Positions 43,682 through 54,035 are shown, numbered from the stretch's first letter. The stretch is 58,630 bases of DNA from LW23 sp041287705 (GCA_041287705.1 JBGGNE010000274.1:1-58630), one strand, 5' to 3'. The notes: generated by a model from the sequence alone, not told the origin. Numbers and translations are program-made.

Positions 43682-45940
43682 ATGCTCTCACGCTCCCGCC
43701 TCGTCATACTACTCGCCGTCCTGTTCCTGCTAAGCGTTTCAGGGCTGGCATTGGGCATCTACTACGTCTTTCGCGGGCCGGTAGTGACAGTGGAAAACCA
43801 TCTGCCGGCCGAGACGCTGATGCTGGCCTATGTGCCCAACGCAGCCAGCTCCGGTTACCGCTTCTATAACTCCAACCTCTACAAGGTTGTGATGGACAAG
43901 AACGCGCAGGATTTCACCTCCATCTTTGCGGGGCTCATCATCGGCAGCACGGGCGCCAGCATGAGCAAAGAGACTCAGAAGGAGCTGGAAGAAATGGGCC
44001 AGCTTTTCGCGCCTGTCTTTACCGGGGAATCATTTTTTGCAGTTACCGGCCTCAATGCCGCCGCTGTTGCCTCTTTCTCCAATCATCGCCAGGGCACGCC
44101 TCTGCCCAATGCGGAAGATCTGATCGCCGGCCACCTGATCGCCGGTGTGCGCCCCAAGCAGGGTGTTGCCTCTGCCTATGATCCCTTTGAACAGCGTCTG
44201 CGCGAAAGGTGGGAGCGCGACAAGCCTCAGGACATCGAAATGGGAACGGGCACCATCGAAGGTATTCCTTACGAGTATCTGATCGCCACGCGCTTCGGCA
44301 ATAATCCGATTCACCGCTTTATTCGCGTTAAACTGGATGGCTGGGTCCTCTTCAGTCTGGGCGAAGCGCCCATGGCCGACTTCATTAAGCGCTACAACGG
44401 CACTATTCCCCGCACAACCTCGCTTGCCTCCAGCGCCAACTTCCTGGATGTCAAAAAGCACCTCACCTTCACCGCCGATGCGCTTACGTACATCAACATG
44501 GCGGACATCTCGAAGAATCTGAAGGCCGGCATTACCGACAGAAATCATTCGGATGCCATCTCACTTCTGATGGACTGGACGCCTGCCTTCGGTCTTAGCG
44601 TCAACATGGAAGACGGTCTGATCCGCGACCGCTACTATTACATCCTGCCCTCCGATCGCCGTCTTGATCTGGGCAAATTCTACGAACCTTGCGCCTACGA
44701 GACCGCCCGCGCCACGACGCCAAACACACTGTTCTATCTGGCACAGAGCATTGACCTGAAATCTCTGGCCGATCGCCTTCCCCAGATCGCACGCCAGGCC
44801 GGCGCCACTGGACCGGCGGCGGATCCCGTACGCGAATCCGCCAAAATGCTGGCCATTCTGCGTCTGGACCTGGAGAAAAACATTCTGAATGCAGTGGGCA
44901 ACGAAGTAGGCTGCTTTGTGGAAACGGGCGACAAGATCTCGGCGCTTATGGGCATGATCAACGCTCCCCGACCCGTGGCAGGCGTTCTCTTTACGGTAAA
45001 GGATCAACCCAACTTTCAGCCTGTCGTTGAGATGGTGCTGGACATGCTGAAGGGAATACCGGGCTACAAGAGCGATAATATCGACTCCCTGAGCAACGGG
45101 TTCGAAGTAACCACGCTTCGCTACGGAATCCCCTCCAGCACGTTCATCAACATCGGCGCCAGCTTTAATATTGATCTGGAACTTTCCGTCATTACGAAGG
45201 GCCCCTTCTTCGGCATCATTACACAGCGATCCACAGCGCTTAAGGGCCTGAGCAACACGGGAGGAACCTTCCGCGATACCGAAAAGTTCAAGCAATTGTC
45301 TGCCGTTGAACTAAAGGGCTCAGCGGGCCTCATCTACCTGAACACTCCGCTGCTGGTAGATTCCTATTATCCGCTCATTCCCGCGGTGATGAAGCTGCGC
45401 GGCTTCATTCCTGCCATTCCCGACATTACGGCAATTGCCAAGCAGAACGGCATTGACCTGGTCATTCCCGACAAGCTGGAATTTGTCCAGAATGTCACCG
45501 CGTGGCTTAGCACCGTGCACGTAACCAATGACGGCGTCCAGATGACGTCGCTCTCCGGCGTCGGCAACCAGGGAATTGTGGTGTACCCCACCATGATTGG
45601 CGCTGCGGGCTTTGTCGTCAGCAAGCTTTACTCTCCTCCAAGTGATGACGATGCCCCCGCCGACGTGATACTCGGCGAACTGCAGGATGTTCGTCGCGCT
45701 ATCAAAACCTGGACCATCGCCGGGAACAAACGCAAAGGCAGTGTGCCCCAGTGGAGCGATATCGTGCCGTTCCTCACACCCAACAGCCGTCTGGCCAAGC
45801 AAGCCGGAAAGGTCGGCAAAGACCTTCGTGGCAATCCCTTCGATCTCGGCATAGTCGGAGAAAGAGATGCGGATGTCTCCACGGAGACCAAGGCGCACTT
45901 CCCGGATAAGGGCCGCGGTTACTGGCTGCAGGGGCGCTAG
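43682..45940 (+). CDS. Membrane-anchored DUF3352-like protein
   Basis: The protein has 752 residues with an N-terminal membrane helix (LVILLAVLFLLSVSGLALGI) and a large periplasmic part. The opening PVVTVENHLPAETLMLAYVP, with repeated segments about substrate-free beta strands and FTADALTYINMADIS, resembles the DUF3352 group seen in Planctomycetes, Verrucomicrobia and Cyanobacteria. Later blocks include GVLFTVKDQPNFQPVVEMVL and STFINIGASFNIDLELSVIT. No catalytic motif. Function unknown; likely envelope-associated. It is monocistronic, with a hairpin after the stop. The DUF assignment is from memory of the family pattern. Confidence 0.75.
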   Translation: MLSRSRLVILLAVLFLLSVSGLALGIYYVFRGPVVTVENHLPAETLMLAYVPNAASSGYRFYNSNLYKVVMDKNAQDFTSIFAGLIIGSTGASMSKETQKELEEMGQLFAPVFTGESFFAVTGLNAAAVASFSNHRQGTPLPNAEDLIAGHLIAGVRPKQGVASAYDPFEQRLRERWERDKPQDIEMGTGTIEGIPYEYLIATRFGNNPIHRFIRVKLDGWVLFSLGEAPMADFIKRYNGTIPRTTSLASSANFLDVKKHLTFTADALTYINMADISKNLKAGITDRNHSDAISLLMDWTPAFGLSVNMEDGLIRDRYYYILPSDRRLDLGKFYEPCAYETARATTPNTLFYLAQSIDLKSLADRLPQIARQAGATGPAADPVRESAKMLAILRLDLEKNILNAVGNEVGCFVETGDKISALMGMINAPRPVAGVLFTVKDQPNFQPVVEMVLDMLKGIPGYKSDNIDSLSNGFEVTTLRYGIPSSTFINIGASFNIDLELSVITKGPFFGIITQRSTALKGLSNTGGTFRDTEKFKQLSAVELKGSAGLIYLNTPLLVDSYYPLIPAVMKLRGFIPAIPDITAIAKQNGIDLVIPDKLEFVQNVTAWLSTVHVTNDGVQMTSLSGVGNQGIVVYPTMIGAAGFVVSKLYSPPSDDDAPADVILGELQDVRRAIKTWTIAGNKRKGSVPQWSDIVPFLTPNSRLAKQAGKVGKDLRGNPFDLGIVGERDADVSTETKAHFPDKGRGYWLQGR

Positions 45941-45959
45941 GCATCCGTGTCTTATATCT

Positions 45960-45996
45960 GCGGATCTGGTTCAGAGTTAAATAAAACCAGGTCCGC
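45960..45996 (+). terminator. Hairpin after the DUF3352-like gene
   Basis: GCGGATCTGGTT (45960-45971) pairs with AACCAGGTCCGC (45985-45996) with one T-G wobble. It lies about 20 nt after the stop codon and lacks a T run, so it may be a processed 3' end. Confidence 0.5.
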
Positions 45997-46166
45997 CGAC
46001 TTCGCCTGACGCATTGCGTTGGTTATCTTTAAAAGGCAGGAAAGGGATAGCTGAAGAGTATTCGATAGAAATGGTATTGATTAGGGCGTAACTGTTTTGC
46101 TTCTGTTAGCATTCACACGCTTCAGACCATCTCCCCCGGTTCTGGCAGCGACTCAGCTCCCTCTTC

Positions 46167-47561
46167 ATGAGCACCCTTATTCTTCCTCAGTACGGCATCA
46201 ATGTTCGCGACGAAGATGCCTACGCTTTCTCTCTCGTATCCGCAGCGCGCGGTGACGGCGCCTCCGATGACAGCGCTGCCATTCAGCACGCGCTGGATCT
46301 CGCCGCGGGCGGTTCCCTGAATATTCGGCCTGCCTCCGCATGGCACGAACATCTGGTTGTTATACCGGCCGGTCGTTACAAGATCGGTACGACTCTTCGG
46401 ATCTCCTCCAACACCCGGCTGCTTCTCCATCCCCAGGCACACATCATACTGGCCGATGGTGCGGGAGTGAATCAGGACGTTTTCCTCATTACCAACAAGC
46501 ACCACCAAACGGGCGACACGAACATCCAGATAGAAGGCGGCATCTGGGATGGCAACAACCCCGGCAACCCGCGCGGACCGGATGCTCCCGGCAGCTATAC
46601 CGGCGTCGCCATCAACTTCCGTAACGTCAACGGCCTGCATCTATCCTCGCTGCGCGTGTGTGAAGCGGAATCGTACAATATACGCATTTCGGAAGTGCGC
46701 AATTTTGTGATTCAGGATGTGCGCTTCGAAGCTCGTTCCATCCGCCGCAATCAGGACGGTATTCACCTCTGTGGAGGCTGCTCCGACGGCCTGATTCAGC
46801 GCATTCGTACCGGTGGCATGAAAGCAACGAATGACGATCTGATCGCCTTCGTGGCGGATGACGCCATGCAGCGCGCTCAAAATCTGGGCGGCACCTGCGG
46901 CCACATTCGCCGCGTGCGGGTGAATGACGTGACTTCCGACGATTGCCATAGCTTCGTGCGCCTGGGCAGTGTGTGGTCCACCATTTCCGATGTAACGATA
47001 AGCAACGTGCGCGGCGGATTTCGCTGCAACGCGGTAAATGCCGATGCGCTACGATATTGTGCAGTACCCGTCTTCAATCGCCACGATCCCCAGTTTGCCA
47101 GCGGCGTCGGCCTGCTGGAAAACGTGTCGCTGAGCGATTTCGACGTGTACTGCACGGAAGGCAAGGATGCGGTGTTGCTTCTGGAGACACGCATGAAGAA
47201 CTTCCAGATCCGCAATTTCCGGCGTGATATGATCCGCGATCTGGCCACTTCGACCTCCCCCACGGTACGCATGCGCGGTATTATCTCCGACAACATTGTA
47301 ATGGAAGGTCTGACGGAGGCCGACACGAATGATATCCGTGAAAGCTGGTCGACATCCTCCGTGTCCGCACCCTCTATCGTAAGTCTGGCCTCACCATACG
47401 GAGATTCCGTGACGGCCGAGCGATTCCGTCTTGACGTGGCGCTACGCGAGAAGGATCAGCTCATCACCCATGCTCATCATCTTTCCCGGCTCTCAGTCTC
47501 CGACTGCGAAATGTCGGATGTACCAGGGGAAGATTTGCGCGACGGAAAATACAGGCGCTAG
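46167..47561 (+). CDS. Right-handed beta-helix protein (GH28/pectate-lyase-3-like)
   Basis: The protein has 464 residues and no signal peptide. The N-terminal GDGASDDSAAIQHALDLAAGG is the typical entry of pectate-lyase-3/GH28-like helices, followed by repeated beta-helix rungs (GGIWDGNNPGNPRG, LHLSSLRVCEAESYNIRISE, RRNQDGIHLCGGCSDGLIQR). The NQDGIH segment sits where polygalacturonases have NTDGID, but the second catalytic Asp pair is not evident. Substrate unknown; a cytoplasmic oligosaccharide enzyme or a binding protein is possible. Monocistronic, followed by a hairpin. Confidence 0.82.
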   Translation: MSTLILPQYGINVRDEDAYAFSLVSAARGDGASDDSAAIQHALDLAAGGSLNIRPASAWHEHLVVIPAGRYKIGTTLRISSNTRLLLHPQAHIILADGAGVNQDVFLITNKHHQTGDTNIQIEGGIWDGNNPGNPRGPDAPGSYTGVAINFRNVNGLHLSSLRVCEAESYNIRISEVRNFVIQDVRFEARSIRRNQDGIHLCGGCSDGLIQRIRTGGMKATNDDLIAFVADDAMQRAQNLGGTCGHIRRVRVNDVTSDDCHSFVRLGSVWSTISDVTISNVRGGFRCNAVNADALRYCAVPVFNRHDPQFASGVGLLENVSLSDFDVYCTEGKDAVLLLETRMKNFQIRNFRRDMIRDLATSTSPTVRMRGIISDNIVMEGLTEADTNDIRESWSTSSVSAPSIVSLASPYGDSVTAERFRLDVALREKDQLITHAHHLSRLSVSDCEMSDVPGEDLRDGKYRR

Positions 47562-47579
47562 ATAATCGCGTTCGAAATA

Positions 47580-47602
47580 TGCCCATCCTGGCCGGATGGG
47601 CA
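47580..47602 (+). terminator. Short hairpin after the beta-helix gene
   Basis: TGCCCATCC (47580-47588) and GGATGGGCA (47594-47602) form a 9-bp stem with a 5-nt loop, 18 nt after the stop codon. No T run follows. Confidence 0.45.
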
Positions 47603-47745
47603 GCTACAGATGCCCTCAAACTTTCTGCATTTGTGTGATTTGTATCGCCATTGCAGATCGTTTATACTAATGGCGAAAACGTAAGAACTCGCCCGGTGCC
47701 CTACGGTTGCCGTGCTTGCGTTCGACCCGCGTTTTTCGCCGCCCT

Positions 47746-49134
47746 ATGTGCCCCTCCCCTATCCCCAGCCGATGCTGGGCCGAAATTGACGGTAAAGCCC
47801 TTCGCCACAATATCCGCGTCCTGCGAGCCCATGTCGCGCCCGCTACGCAGATCCTGGCGCCCGTCAAGGCCAACGCATACGGCCACGGCATTGTACCCAT
47901 TGCGCGCGAGCTGGCGCGTGCCGGGGTAGAGTGGCTGGGTACCGCAAGCGTCGCCGAAGCAGTGCAACTGCGCGAGGCTGGAATCACGATCCCCATCCTT
48001 ATGCTCGGCGCGGCTCTGCGCGAGGAAATGGACGCGGCGGTACACATGGGTATTCACCTCACCTTGTCCAGCGCTCGCGAAGCCCGGTGGCTGAACGATG
48101 CCGTAGAACATGCCGGACTGGACTCGCAGACGACCGGCAATGCGCACCTGAAGATCGACACCGGCATGGGGCGCCTGGGCATCTGGCATCAGGATATGTT
48201 GCTGGAGTTAAAGCAGATAAGCCAGCTTCCCCACGTCCGTATCGCGGGTCTGATGACTCACTTTGCCTCCTCCGATACCGATCCTGAACTCACCCGCCGC
48301 CAGTGGACGAACTTTCAGCGGCACCTGGCGGATGCAGTCTCGGAGGTAAACAGCAGCAGGCGTACAAGCAAGGGCCAAAGGGATGAGCCTCCACTCCTTG
48401 TCCACGCAGCCAATAGCGGCGCCATCGTCAATGCGATAGGAACCTCGCTGGATCTGATCCGGCCAGGCATTGTGATGTACGGCGCTTACGGCGACACCCC
48501 ATGGGAAGGCGGCGATATCCCGGAACCCGCAAAGGTAAGCCACTGGGCCGCAACCGAGCTCCATCGCGTTCTGACCTGGAAAAGCCGCGTAACTCTGCTG
48601 CGCAATGTTCCTGCCGGGCGCACTCTCAGCTACGGAGCTACGTACACACTGCCGGAGGCGCAGCACATCGCCACGGTTTCCGCCGGGTATGGCGACGGCT
48701 ACCATCGCCTCGCGTCCAACCGCGCCGAAGTTTTGATTCGCGGCATACGCTGCCCCATTCGCGGCCGCGTCACCATGGACCAGATTCTCGTGGATGTGTC
48801 TGCGGTCAAAGATGTTGCCGAAGGCGACGAAGTCGTGCTGGTTGGCCGCCAGGGCAATGCTGAAATCAGCGCATGCGAAGTGGCTTCCTGGGCTCAGACC
48901 ATCAGCTATGAAGTCCTTACCAGCATCAGCCCCCGCGTCCCCCGCGTCTATATCGACTTTGACTCTCTTTCTCCGGACACAGAACACGTCTGGAACAACT
49001 GCAACGCGGAGTTCGTGGTAAGCAGCCGCAACGGCACGGCAAGCCAGATAAACAACCGCGTTCAACAGGAAGGCCGTCCGGGCGAGCATGCAAATGGAAA
49101 TTCCCACATTGCTATCCGCCGCCACACGGCGTAA
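47746..49134 (+). CDS. alr: Alanine racemase
   Basis: The protein has 462 residues from the ATG at 47746; a TTG at 47707 would add 13 unlikely residues. The PLP lysine lies in APVKANAYGHG near residue 38. Other blocks are HLKIDTGMGRLGI, VHAANSGAIV, DLIRPGIVMYG, the TIM-barrel/beta-domain joint RTLSYGATYTLPE and RVTMDQILVDVS. It interconverts L- and D-alanine for peptidoglycan. The C-terminus runs about 60 residues past the catalytic domain as a low-complexity, probably disordered tail (SSRNGTASQINNRVQQEG). No ddl or mur gene is adjacent. Confidence 0.95.
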   Translation: MCPSPIPSRCWAEIDGKALRHNIRVLRAHVAPATQILAPVKANAYGHGIVPIARELARAGVEWLGTASVAEAVQLREAGITIPILMLGAALREEMDAAVHMGIHLTLSSAREARWLNDAVEHAGLDSQTTGNAHLKIDTGMGRLGIWHQDMLLELKQISQLPHVRIAGLMTHFASSDTDPELTRRQWTNFQRHLADAVSEVNSSRRTSKGQRDEPPLLVHAANSGAIVNAIGTSLDLIRPGIVMYGAYGDTPWEGGDIPEPAKVSHWAATELHRVLTWKSRVTLLRNVPAGRTLSYGATYTLPEAQHIATVSAGYGDGYHRLASNRAEVLIRGIRCPIRGRVTMDQILVDVSAVKDVAEGDEVVLVGRQGNAEISACEVASWAQTISYEVLTSISPRVPRVYIDFDSLSPDTEHVWNNCNAEFVVSSRNGTASQINNRVQQEGRPGEHANGNSHIAIRRHTA

Positions 49135-49233
49135 AGTAACAGGCTGGTCAGATCCATCGCGCGCAGCAACCGTGCCGGTTATCGGCAGGCTCGCGCTTTT
49201 TCATCCAGCCATTCTTCCCGAAGCCCGCCCGCC

Positions 49234-51831
49234 ATGTCCGACGTGTTCCCCAGTCATAAGCCAGAACTGTTAGCCCCCGCAGGATCCTGGGAATGCGCCC
49301 GCGCCGCCGTCGCAAATGGAGCGGATGCGATCTACTTCGGTCTGCCGCAATTCAACGCCCGCATGCGCGCCGAGAACTTTACGGCGGATGATCTTCCCAA
49401 GCTGATGGATTTTCTCCATAGCCATGGCGTAAAGGGCTACGCAGCCTTTAACGTGCTAGTCTTTACAGACGAGTTGGATGCGGCGTTGCAGCAGCTACGG
49501 CTGATGGAAGAAAGCGGTGTCGACGCCGCTATTGTACAGGATCTCGGCCTTGCCCTGATGGCTCGCCGGCTCACGCCAGACCTGAAAGTCCACGCCAGTA
49601 CGCAAATGACGCTGACGTCGCCCGAAGGCGTCACATTTGCTAAAACACTCGGGGTAGAGCGCGTGGTGCTGGCCCGCGAATTGTCCCTGCGCGAACTCGC
49701 CAAATTTGTCCCTTACACCGGCAGCGAGGGAGATCCCAGCCAGCCAGGACTTCCTATCGAGGTCTTCGTCCATGGCGCGCTGTGCGTGGCGTACTCCGGC
49801 CAGTGTCTGACCAGTGAAGCACTTGGACAACGCAGCGCGAATCGTGGCGAATGCGCCCAGGCCTGCCGCATGCCGTACGACATGATCGTGGATGGCACAA
49901 AACGGGATCTCGGCGACAAACGTTATCTTCTCTCCCCGCAGGATCTTGCCGCGGCAGAAGAAATTCCGGCTCTGATGCGTTTGGGAATCCGCAGTTTCAA
50001 GATCGAAGGCCGGCTGAAGACTCCCGAGTATGTTTCGGCCGTTTGCCAGGTGTATCGTCGCGTGATTGATAACGCCTGGGACGCATGGCGTAAGGAAACA
50101 GCATCGGCGGATGTCACAGAGACAAACCGGGTCCCTTTCACCCAGCCAGTGCTGCCGCAGCAGGATAAATACATGCTGGAGATGGCTTTCTCCCGCGGGC
50201 TTTATCGCGGCTGGATGCAGGGCGTTAATCACCAGGAACTGGTACACGCCCGCTATGGTAAGAAGCGCGGGGCTCTGCTCGGCGCGGTGAAATCCGTGGC
50301 CCGCAACAACGTGGAAGTCGAACTTAGCGGTCCCCTCGCCCCTGGTGACGGCGTAGTCTTCGAATCCGGTGGAGATACGGAGAAGGAAACGGGCGGACGC
50401 GTCTACGAAATCCGTGGAAGCCGCCTTTTCTTTGAAAACGGCCGCATTGATTTTGCACGCGTACGCCCTGGGGATCGCATCTACAAGACCGACGATCCAC
50501 GACTCAATCGCGAACTGCGTCGTTCCTTCGAAGGCGAATTACCGCCCCGCCCGCTGCCCGTTAACTGGCAGGTTTCCGGCACTCAGGGCCAGCCTCTTCA
50601 GGTAAAAGCCGTGGTAGACGGCTATGCTGAACTGACCTGGCAAGGCGACTCCGCCATGCCTTTGCAGGTCGCCGTTCAGCGTCCCCTCACCCTCGAAAGC
50701 CTGAGCGCTCAGTTCGGCCGCCTTGGAGGGACACGCTTTGTCCTTGGCAAATTCACCTCCTCGCTTCCTGACGGACTGATTCTTCCTGTGAGCGAGCTAA
50801 ACCGACTTCGCCGCACTGCCGTGGAGCATCTTTCCACTGCGCTGCCTGCTGCGACCGGCTCCAAAGCCGTACCTGCGGGGCATTCCTCTCTCTCAGCCAA
50901 GCCCTTGTACTGGAAGGATATCTACAGCGGTGAGGAAGTGTCAGAGGCACCGTCTGAATCTGCGAACGTCCCCCAGCTCAGTGTCCTTTGCCGCAGCCTG
51001 GATCAGATTGAAACAGCATTGTCCTGTGGAGTCCGCTCCATCTATTGCGATTTCGAGGATATCCGCCGGTACAAAGACGCCGTTACCCTGGTTCGTACTG
51101 CAAATGTGGGCACTCCCGACGCGCCCGCCCTCATCTATCTGGCCACGCCCCGTATTCAGAAAGCCGGAGAACAAGGCTATTTTCGGCTGATCGAAAGCGC
51201 CGCACCTGATGGCGTGCTGATTCGCAACCTCGGTGCGCTCGATCACTTCAGGAACAGTCCTCTGGATCGTATCGGCGACTTTTCGCTCAATGTCGCCAAT
51301 CCGCTCACAGCGGCGATTCTGATGCGCGAGGGACTTCGCGCAGTCACCGTGTCCTACGACCTGAACGCCACGCAGGTTCACGATTTGGTCGCCGCCGCCC
51401 CGGCCCGCTGGTTTGAGATCACGCTGCACCAGCACATCCCCATGTTTCACATGGAGCACTGCGTGTTCGCCGCGTTTCTCTCAGAAGGCACCGATCACAC
51501 CAACTGCGGCCGCCCCTGCGACACTCATCACGTGGAACTCCGCGACCGGGTTGGCATGGAGCACCCCGTCAAGGCTGATGTCGGCTGCCGCAATACCGTC
51601 TATCACGGCAAAGCCCAGAGTGGCGCCGGTTATCTGGCCGATTTCTCCGCACTTGGCGTCCGCAGATTCCGCGTTGAGCTTCTCCTCGAAGATAAGTTGC
51701 AGACGCGCCGTATCATTCGCGGCTACCAGTCCCTTCTTGTTGGCGAAAGCACGCCAGGCGAGTTATTCAGCAAAATTCAGGCAGAAAACAAACTTGGTGT
51801 TACCCTCGGTCCGCTGGCCGTCATGCATTAA
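49234..51831 (+). CDS. U32-family peptidase-like protein (RlhA/TrhP type)
   Basis: The protein has 865 residues. The U32 domain starts PELLAPAGSWECARAAVANG and has DAIYFGLPQFNARMRAENF, STQMTLTSPEGVTFAK and VERVVLARELSLREL. A cysteine cluster near residue 190-215 (CVAYSGQC, NRGECAQACRMPYD) fits the iron-sulfur site of the family. It continues with SFKIEGRLKTPEYVSAV, then a long DUF3656-like second half and a second U32-like segment with HTNCGRPCDTHHVELRD. Relatives RlhA and TrhP hydroxylate 23S rRNA C2501 or tRNA U34, so an RNA-hydroxylation role is likely; true protease activity is doubtful. Longer than E. coli RlhA (about 650). Confidence 0.88.
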   Translation: MSDVFPSHKPELLAPAGSWECARAAVANGADAIYFGLPQFNARMRAENFTADDLPKLMDFLHSHGVKGYAAFNVLVFTDELDAALQQLRLMEESGVDAAIVQDLGLALMARRLTPDLKVHASTQMTLTSPEGVTFAKTLGVERVVLARELSLRELAKFVPYTGSEGDPSQPGLPIEVFVHGALCVAYSGQCLTSEALGQRSANRGECAQACRMPYDMIVDGTKRDLGDKRYLLSPQDLAAAEEIPALMRLGIRSFKIEGRLKTPEYVSAVCQVYRRVIDNAWDAWRKETASADVTETNRVPFTQPVLPQQDKYMLEMAFSRGLYRGWMQGVNHQELVHARYGKKRGALLGAVKSVARNNVEVELSGPLAPGDGVVFESGGDTEKETGGRVYEIRGSRLFFENGRIDFARVRPGDRIYKTDDPRLNRELRRSFEGELPPRPLPVNWQVSGTQGQPLQVKAVVDGYAELTWQGDSAMPLQVAVQRPLTLESLSAQFGRLGGTRFVLGKFTSSLPDGLILPVSELNRLRRTAVEHLSTALPAATGSKAVPAGHSSLSAKPLYWKDIYSGEEVSEAPSESANVPQLSVLCRSLDQIETALSCGVRSIYCDFEDIRRYKDAVTLVRTANVGTPDAPALIYLATPRIQKAGEQGYFRLIESAAPDGVLIRNLGALDHFRNSPLDRIGDFSLNVANPLTAAILMREGLRAVTVSYDLNATQVHDLVAAAPARWFEITLHQHIPMFHMEHCVFAAFLSEGTDHTNCGRPCDTHHVELRDRVGMEHPVKADVGCRNTVYHGKAQSGAGYLADFSALGVRRFRVELLLEDKLQTRRIIRGYQSLLVGESTPGELFSKIQAENKLGVTLGPLAVMH

Positions 51832-52105
51832 CAGCAGTTTTCCTTCGTAGGCTATTCGGTTCGGTCTTTTTTGCGTTAAGTTAATCACTCGATTGATTTG
51901 TTCCATATTTTCCCGAATCAAGCTCAGTTGAAAACAGCGTCCAATTTATTTGGACAATTTGCATATAGGCCTTGACACTTATTAGCGTGAGTGCTATTCC
52001 ACGGAGCCGTGTTGCAATTGCCGGCATTCACAAAAGCTCTCCCACATCCACCTCTTCTGCCGGGCCACGCTGGCATGGTTCGGCCGCTCCTCCAGTCTCC
52101 ACAAC

Positions 52106-52714
52106 ATGGAAGCGATTCTCTCACAGCACGTGCTCGTCCTCAACCGGCTTTGGCAGGCCGTCAACATCTGCTCCGCCAAACGCGCAGTCACGCTCCTCTA
52201 CCAGGGCCATGCCCAGGTGGTCGATAACACCGAAGGCGCCTTCCAGACACTCAACTTCGATCAATGGAGCGATGTCTCCCGTCGCTACCACGGAGAAGAC
52301 GTCGTCAGTTCCATCACCTTCAAAATGCGGGTGCCTAAGGTGATCCTGCTGCTCTTTTTTGATCGCCTGCCGAAGAAAGAAATCAAGTTTACCCGCCACA
52401 ACATTTTCGAACGAGACAATCACACGTGCCAGTATTGCGGCCAAAAGTTCGATCGAAAGGACATGAATCTGGATCACGTCATTCCCCGTGATCGCGGCGG
52501 CAGCACCACCTGGGAAAATATCGTCTGCTCCTGCATCGAGTGCAACAGCCGTAAGGCCAACCGCACTCCCGCTGAAGCCGGCATCCGCCTGCTTCGCAAG
52601 CCCGTGCGGCCCAAATGGCGTCCCCTGCTGCAGATGCATTTTGCCAAGCGCGGCGAAGATTCCTGGAAGCACTTCCTGGATTTCTCCTACTGGCATGTTG
52701 AGCTGACCGATTAG
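52106..52714 (+). CDS. HNH endonuclease family protein
   Basis: The protein has 202 residues. An N-terminal domain (VLVLNRLWQAVNICSAKRAV) precedes the HNH core. The core has the zinc pairs CQYCGQKF and CSCIECNSRKANRT and the catalytic LDHVIPRDRGGSTTWENI. Such stand-alone HNH proteins with this N-terminal 'VLN..W' domain occur widely in bacteria, and the role is unknown (DNA repair or nicking is often proposed). No toxin, phage or restriction gene is near, so a mobile role is not indicated. A nested hairpin lies at 52746-52783 between this gene and moeA. Confidence 0.9.
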   Translation: MEAILSQHVLVLNRLWQAVNICSAKRAVTLLYQGHAQVVDNTEGAFQTLNFDQWSDVSRRYHGEDVVSSITFKMRVPKVILLLFFDRLPKKEIKFTRHNIFERDNHTCQYCGQKFDRKDMNLDHVIPRDRGGSTTWENIVCSCIECNSRKANRTPAEAGIRLLRKPVRPKWRPLLQMHFAKRGEDSWKHFLDFSYWHVELTD

Positions 52715-52829
52715 CAATCAGATCACATTCTACTGGCAGTTGATTGCGGGGCTTACCGGATTCGGCATTAATCCATGCCCCGCCGCCTTCACGCTTGTTT
52801 AAAGAAAAGATCGCTGAGACACTATCCTC

Positions 52830-54020
52830 GTGATCTCCGTTTTCGAAGCTCAGAACATCATTCGTTCCCACGCGCATCCGCTTCAGCCAGAACAGGTAGC
52901 ACTGTCCGCAGCGTTGGGTAGGACACTGCGCGAGCCCGCCGTGGCGGATGCAGATCTGCCCGCATTTGATCGCTCCGCGATGGACGGTTATGCCATTGCT
53001 TCACAAGATTCGTCCACGCACTATCGTATTGCAGCTACCATTCAGCCCGGCCAGATTTCGGACATTACGCTGAAGTATGGCGAGACGGCACGTATTTTTA
53101 CCGGTGCCGCGATTCCAGCAGGTGCGGATTGCGTCATACCGCAGGAGCTCGCGGAAACTGGTGATTCTGGCATCAGCTTCACCTCTCGCCCCACCGTTTC
53201 CTACGTACGGAAGCGCGGCGAAGATTCGCGAGCTGGCGACGTACTTATCCAGGCCGGCAAGATTCTGCAGCCCAGTGACCTGGGCATTCTCGCCAGCACC
53301 GGTCAGGCATGGCCGGCGGTGACGCAGAAGCCACGCGTACTCCATCTGGTCTCCGGCAATGAGCTCGTCGAGCCGGAACAGATTCCTCTGCCAGGCCAGA
53401 TTCGCGATTCCAACTCCGCACTTATCACCGCTTTGGTGAACAAGGCTGGTGGTACGGTTGTCGCCCAGATAAAGCTGGCGGACGACGAAGCTTCCGCTCT
53501 TCATGGCGCCCGGCTCCTCGCGCCTGGCAGTTTCGATATTCTGCTCTTCTCCGGAGGCGCCAGCGTAGGCGCCTATGACTTTTGCGCCTCCACTCTCCGC
53601 ACACTCGGTTTTCTGTCCCACTTTCGCCAGGTCAATGTGCGGCCTGGTAAACCGCTTATTTTCGCCAGTCGCGGCCATCAGCTCGCGTTCGGTATACCGG
53701 GAAATCCAGTCTCCCATTTCGCGGTCTTCCATCTCTTCATCCGACTCGCGCTTGTGCGTATGCAAGGTGCTGCGACAGAAGCAATCCAGCTCAAAGAAGG
53801 ACATCTAATGTCCCCGCTTGCTGATGAGCCTAATGCACGCGAAACCTATTGGCCTGCGAGCTGGTCAGTTACGTCGGAAGGTAAAGTCGGGATAACCCCC
53901 CTGGCCTGGAATTCTTCCGGACATCTCTCCAGCCTTTCCAACGCCAATGCCCTGCTGCGGGTACCAGCAAATTCACCCACAATACCTGCCGGAGAGCGGG
54001 TACAATGGGTGATGGTATAG
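52830..54020 (+). CDS. moeA: Molybdopterin molybdenumtransferase MoeA
   Basis: The protein has 396 residues from a GTG at 52830. That start gives MISVFEAQNII, matching the canonical MISVEEA opening of MoeA, so the GTG is well supported. Motifs are DLPAFDRSAMDGYAI, RIFTGAAIPAGADCVI, LGILASTGQ, IRDSNSALI, FSGGASVGAYDF and FGIPGNPVSHF. MoeA inserts molybdenum into adenylylated molybdopterin. No moaABC, mogA or molybdoenzyme gene is near. A short hairpin lies between it and the convergent McsA-like gene. Confidence 0.95.
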   Translation: MISVFEAQNIIRSHAHPLQPEQVALSAALGRTLREPAVADADLPAFDRSAMDGYAIASQDSSTHYRIAATIQPGQISDITLKYGETARIFTGAAIPAGADCVIPQELAETGDSGISFTSRPTVSYVRKRGEDSRAGDVLIQAGKILQPSDLGILASTGQAWPAVTQKPRVLHLVSGNELVEPEQIPLPGQIRDSNSALITALVNKAGGTVVAQIKLADDEASALHGARLLAPGSFDILLFSGGASVGAYDFCASTLRTLGFLSHFRQVNVRPGKPLIFASRGHQLAFGIPGNPVSHFAVFHLFIRLALVRMQGAATEAIQLKEGHLMSPLADEPNARETYWPASWSVTSEGKVGITPLAWNSSGHLSSLSNANALLRVPANSPTIPAGERVQWVMV

Positions 54021-54035
54021 TCAACGGACACAACA

